A program made the translations under genes and the position numbers. From assembly GCA_003455715.1 (NCBI GenBank), contig DMQJ01000454.1:1-8725 (forward strand): a DNA stretch of 8,725 nucleotides, in the 5' to 3' direction. Positions 6,099 through 8,725 of the stretch are shown here, piece after piece. The notes below the pieces were generated by a model. The model was not told the DNA's origin. It made no database searches and worked only from the letters and a program-made list of their open reading frames with translations. Within the stretch, counting starts at the first letter, position 1; every line of letters starts with the position of its first letter. The DNA comes from Acidimicrobiaceae bacterium (lineage in GTDB: Bacteria; Actinomycetota; Acidimicrobiia; Acidimicrobiales; Ilumatobacteraceae).

Positions 6099-7697
6099 AT
6101 GCACGCCCAGGGGGAACGGCGCCCGCGCAATGCCGTTGTCGTCATGCTCGACTCGCTCAACCGGCACATGCTCGGCAGCTACGGCGGCACCGAGTTCGCC
6201 ACACCACACCTCGACCGGTTCGCCCGCGAGCGCGCCACCCGGTTCACGCGCCACGTCACCGGCTCGCTTCCATGCATGCCAGCGCGGCACGACATCCTGT
6301 GCGGCGCCCTCGACTTTCTCTGGCGGCCGTGGGGTTCGATCGAGCTGTGGGAGGAACCCATCACGGCGCAGCTGCGGCACGGCGGGGTGACCACCATGCT
6401 GGTCACCGACCACCCGCACCTGTTCGAGACCGGGGGCGAGAACTACCACACCGACTTTGGTGGGTGGGACTACGTGCGCGGCCACGAAGGCGACCCGTGG
6501 CGCACCTGGCTCGACCCGTCGTGGGTGGGGTTCCCGGCGCCTCCGGCTGCCGATGGCGGGTGGTTCCTGCGCCGACGCTTCGGCGACCGCGCGCCCCATC
6601 TCGACCGCGCCTACGACCGCTCGCGCACCTTCTTCCGCAGCGAAGACGACTACCCGGGGCCTCGCACCATGCGCGCCGCCGCAGAGTGGGTGGCGGGTGC
6701 CGCGCAGCACCACGCAGAGGGTGGGTGGCTGCTGTTCATCGACGAGTTCGCCCCGCACGAGCCGTTCGACACGCCCGAACCGTGGCAGAGCATGTATGAG
6801 GACGAGCCGTGGGAAGGTGAACGCATCATCTGGCCGCCGTACATGGTGGGTGCCCAGGCCCAGGGTGTGCTCAGCGATGCCGAGGCCCGCCACGTGCGCG
6901 GCAACTATGGGGCAAAGCTGTCGATGATCGACGAGTGGTTCGGACGGCTGCTCTCCGAACTCGACCGACACGGGCTGTGGGACGACACGGTGGTCATCGT
7001 GTGCACCGACCACGGCCATTACCTCGGCGACCAGCGCGACGGCGCCGACCTGTGGGGCAAACCTCAGGTGCCCCAGTTCGAACCGCTCGGCCACATTCCT
7101 CTGCTCGTGCATCTGCCAGGTATCGCCGGCGGGGGAGTGTGCGACGCGCTCACCACCTCGGTCGACCTGCACGCCACATTGTGCGATCTGTTCGGGGTGT
7201 CGCCGTCGCATCGCACACACGGCCGCTCGCTGCTGCCGCTGCTGCGAGGCGAGACCACCTCGGTGCGAGAGTGGGCCGTGGGTGGCGTGTTCGGCAACTG
7301 GGTGCAGGTCACCGACGGGCGCCGCAAGTACGCCCGTGCACCGGAGGGCGACAACTTCCCGCTGAGCATGTGGAGCAACCGGTGGAGCACGATGCCCGTG
7401 CACGTGGCAGGGGTGACCGAGCTTCCCAAGCCCGACGGGCGCGCCTGGCTCGACCAAATGCCGGGCAGTTCGGTGCCGGTCATCCGCCAGCCATTCCAGG
7501 CTGGCGACGCGCTGCCCTTCTGGGTCGGGGGAGCCAACGTCGTCGGCCGCCACCATCTCTACGACCTCACCGTCGACCCCGACGAGCGAGAGAACCGAGT
7601 GGGCGAACGCATGGAACGCGAGATGATCGACCTCCTCCGCGCGGCGCTACGAGAACTCGAAGCGCCCGCCGAACAACTGGCCCGACTCGGCCTGTAG
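6099..7697 (+). CDS. Sulfatase (formylglycine-dependent, CxPxR type)
   Basis: 532-residue hydrolase of the alkaline phosphatase superfamily, cleaving sulfate esters or sulfamates. The N-terminal metal site is VVVMLDSLNRHMLGSYGG (Asp18). The nucleophile motif is Cys59-x-Pro61-x-Arg63 (SLPCMPARHDIL); Cys59 should be converted to formylglycine by a maturase that is not in the window. Other active-site elements are APHEPF (His220), CTDHGHYLG (Asp304, His305) and WGKP (Lys321). The region after CMPAR (about 69-135, DFLWRPWGSIELWEEP and later GGENYHTDFGGWD) resembles a bacterial sulfatase subgroup whose substrate I do not know. The N-terminus is charged and has no signal peptide, so the enzyme is probably cytoplasmic, unlike most sulfatases acting on polymers. 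A small, imported sulfated compound is thus a plausible substrate. It sits 12 bases after the exporter gene and converges on the hydrolase gene with a 9-base gap. Confidence 0.9.
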   Translation: MHAQGERRPRNAVVVMLDSLNRHMLGSYGGTEFATPHLDRFARERATRFTRHVTGSLPCMPARHDILCGALDFLWRPWGSIELWEEPITAQLRHGGVTTMLVTDHPHLFETGGENYHTDFGGWDYVRGHEGDPWRTWLDPSWVGFPAPPAADGGWFLRRRFGDRAPHLDRAYDRSRTFFRSEDDYPGPRTMRAAAEWVAGAAQHHAEGGWLLFIDEFAPHEPFDTPEPWQSMYEDEPWEGERIIWPPYMVGAQAQGVLSDAEARHVRGNYGAKLSMIDEWFGRLLSELDRHGLWDDTVVIVCTDHGHYLGDQRDGADLWGKPQVPQFEPLGHIPLLVHLPGIAGGGVCDALTTSVDLHATLCDLFGVSPSHRTHGRSLLPLLRGETTSVREWAVGGVFGNWVQVTDGRRKYARAPEGDNFPLSMWSNRWSTMPVHVAGVTELPKPDGRAWLDQMPGSSVPVIRQPFQAGDALPFWVGGANVVGRHHLYDLTVDPDERENRVGERMEREMIDLLRAALRELEAPAEQLARLGL

Positions 7698-7706
7698 CAA
7701 GGCGAG

Positions 7707-8417
7707 TCAGTGGCCGAACATCGTCAGCCACTGCTCCTTGCTCTTCGGCCGATAGACGTAGTTGCTCTCACGAATCGCCTCGATGGTGGCGCTCGACGGC
7801 ACCGAGTAGCGATGGCCGGGGAACACCACCGTGCCCTCCGGCAGCGAAGCCAACGTCTGCAGGCTGTCGTACATGGCCTCGGGGTCGGAGCCAGGGAAAT
7901 CGGTGCGCCCGCAGCCGTCGAGGAACAGCGTGTCGCCGCTCACCAGCGCGCCCGCCACGTAGAAGCACTGGCTTCCGGGCGTATGGCCCGGCGTGTGTAC
8001 GAGGCGAATCTCCAGATCGCCCACCTGCACGACGTCGCCGCCGTCGTGCTCTTTGAGCTGGTCGGCGCCCAGGCCGCTGGTGCGCAGCACCCAGGGTGTC
8101 TCATCGCGCTGCACGTGCACTGGGCAGCTGCACCGCTCGAGCAGCGTGGCCACCCCCTCCAGTTGGTGCCCCATGAGACTTCCGCCGATGTGGTCGGCGT
8201 GGAAATGGGTGGCCAGTACCCCCACGACCTTCATGCCGTCGGCCTCCACGATGTCGAGCAGCTCGTTCACGGCATAGGCCGGGTCGACGAGCACGCATTC
8301 ACCGGCCTCCCTGTCGCCGATCATGTAGGTGAAGTTCACCATCTGCGTCGCGAGGGGGTCGCCCACGGCAAAGTCGCGGCCGGAGAGCAACTGGCGGAAG
8401 TACAGACGATCGGACAT
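7707..8417 (-). CDS. Metallo-beta-lactamase-fold hydrolase, glyoxalase II / persulfide dioxygenase-like
   Basis: 236-residue cytoplasmic metalloenzyme. All metal ligands are present: THFHADH (His71, His73, Asp75, His76), HTPGHTPGS (His145), SGDTLF (Asp162) and FPGHRYS (His202). The stretch GCGRTDFPGSDP (168-179) occurs in glyoxalase II-like proteins and is close to the GCGRTDFQ signature of ETHE1-type persulfide dioxygenases, so both hydrolysis of a thioester and oxidation of a persulfide are possible. The opening residues LYFRQLLSGRDFA and the NFTYMIGD stretch mark a subgroup I have seen in actinobacteria without a defined substrate. Actinobacteria usually use mycothiol instead of glutathione, so a classical glyoxalase II role is doubtful. 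It lies 28 bases downstream of the SsuD-like gene on the same strand. The start has no Shine-Dalgarno sequence but has a TAGCGT box 6 bases upstream. Confidence 0.88.
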   Translation of the reverse strand: MSDRLYFRQLLSGRDFAVGDPLATQMVNFTYMIGDREAGECVLVDPAYAVNELLDIVEADGMKVVGVLATHFHADHIGGSLMGHQLEGVATLLERCSCPVHVQRDETPWVLRTSGLGADQLKEHDGGDVVQVGDLEIRLVHTPGHTPGSQCFYVAGALVSGDTLFLDGCGRTDFPGSDPEAMYDSLQTLASLPEGTVVFPGHRYSVPSSATIEAIRESNYVYRPKSKEQWLTMFGH

Positions 8418-8423
8418 GCGGCC

Positions 8424-8429
8424 ACGCTA
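8424..8429 (-). promoter_or_regulatory. Putative -10 box for a leaderless transcript of the metallo-hydrolase gene
   Basis: On the minus strand this reads TAGCGT, an exact TANNNT, followed by GGCCGC and ATG 8417. The 6-base spacing puts the transcription start at the A of the start codon. There is no Shine-Dalgarno sequence. The gene may therefore have its own promoter in addition to read-through from the SsuD-like gene. Confidence 0.4.
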
Positions 8430-8445
8430 TTGGATGCGTCGCACC

Positions 8446-8725
8446 TCACACGGTGCGCAGCAGCGGCATCACCATCTCGGCAAAGCGTTCGCACTCGTCG
8501 CGGTGCGGGTAGCCGGAGAGGATGAACGTGTCGATGCCCAGCGCCCGATAGCCCTCGATCTTCGCGGCCACCTGTTCGGGGGAACCGACGATGGCGGCGC
8601 CGCACCCACTGCGGGCACGGCCGATGCCGGTCCACAGGTGAGGCTCGACGAACCCGTCATCGCCCGCCGCGTCGCGCAGTGCAGCCTGGGCCCGCACGCC
8701 GACGGACTGGCTGTCGAGCGACTTG
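8446..8725 (-). CDS. SsuD-like FMN-dependent alkanesulfonate monooxygenase, C-terminal part
   Basis: Only the last 92 residues are visible; the N-terminus lies beyond the right edge, so the GTG at 8697 is internal. The sequence fits the C-terminus of bacterial luciferase-like monooxygenases and specifically resembles SsuD: LWTGIGRARSGCG, then IVGSPEQVAAKIEGY and GIDTFILSGYPH near the end. SsuD uses reduced FMN and oxygen to split alkanesulfonates into an aldehyde and sulfite. About a quarter of a roughly 380-residue enzyme is present, so the flavin and substrate residues in the N-terminal part cannot be checked. Related luciferase-like enzymes act on other small molecules, so the substrate is an inference. 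The metallo-hydrolase gene starts 28 bases downstream on the same strand, which suggests an operon. Confidence 0.8.
   Translation of the reverse strand, partial: KSLDSQSVGVRAQAALRDAAGDDGFVEPHLWTGIGRARSGCGAAIVGSPEQVAAKIEGYRALGIDTFILSGYPHRDECERFAEMVMPLLRTV

Noticed and set aside
5775..7556. 593-codon open frame on the minus strand, antisense to the exporter end and the sulfatase
   Set aside because: Composition is dominated by His, Arg, Glu, Val and Gly as expected for an antisense frame of high-GC coding DNA. The plus-strand proteins have complete family motifs over the same bases.
7698..7706. Terminator between the convergent sulfatase and metallo-hydrolase genes
   Set aside because: The gap is 9 bases and I see no hairpin with a T-run across it.

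Overview
The window is high-GC, densely coding bacterial DNA. All intergenic gaps are 65 bases or shorter, and I see no RNA genes, insertion sequences or CRISPR arrays. The lineage is most likely actinobacterial, and the class Acidimicrobiia (Ilumatobacter-like) is my best guess. The reasons are the Tat-exported protein ending in a beta-rich domain I associate with that group (pattern 'NVTAVNP...GY...DITGYYL'), the acyl-CoA carboxylase variant, and several genes that lack a Shine-Dalgarno sequence but have a TANNNT-like -10 box 6-8 bases before the start codon, as expected for leaderless transcripts. This placement is inference from sequence style, not from a marker gene.

Left part (1-3263, plus strand): the 3' end of a biotin-dependent acyl-CoA carboxylase carboxyltransferase comes first, probably the C-terminal domain of a single-chain multidomain enzyme. 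Nine bases later an enolase-superfamily gene of the N-succinylamino acid racemase / o-succinylbenzoate synthase type begins. It overlaps by ATGA with a COG3375-type GNAT acetyltransferase. This pair resembles the core of the known D- to L-amino acid conversion route (N-succinyltransferase, racemase, desuccinylase); the desuccinylase is not in the window.

Middle (3264-5324): after a 65-base gap holding a plausible promoter and a clear ribosome binding site lies a secreted Tat-signal protein of unknown function. It converges on a minus-strand non-heme iron dioxygenase of the isopenicillin N synthase-like family with intact metal and carboxylate-binding residues.

Right part (5340-8725): a TauE/SafE-family membrane exporter gene starts 15 bases from the dioxygenase start, divergently. 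It is followed 12 bases later by a CxPxR-type sulfatase with no visible signal peptide. Converging on these are two minus-strand genes, a metallo-beta-lactamase-fold hydrolase and, 28 bases upstream of it, the C-terminal part of an SsuD-like flavin-dependent alkanesulfonate monooxygenase. Sulfatase, sulfite/organosulfonate exporter family, SsuD-like monooxygenase and a possible persulfide dioxygenase relative side by side suggest an organosulfur theme, which is the most interesting hypothesis here but is unproven. Nothing in the window is unambiguously a new type of system.
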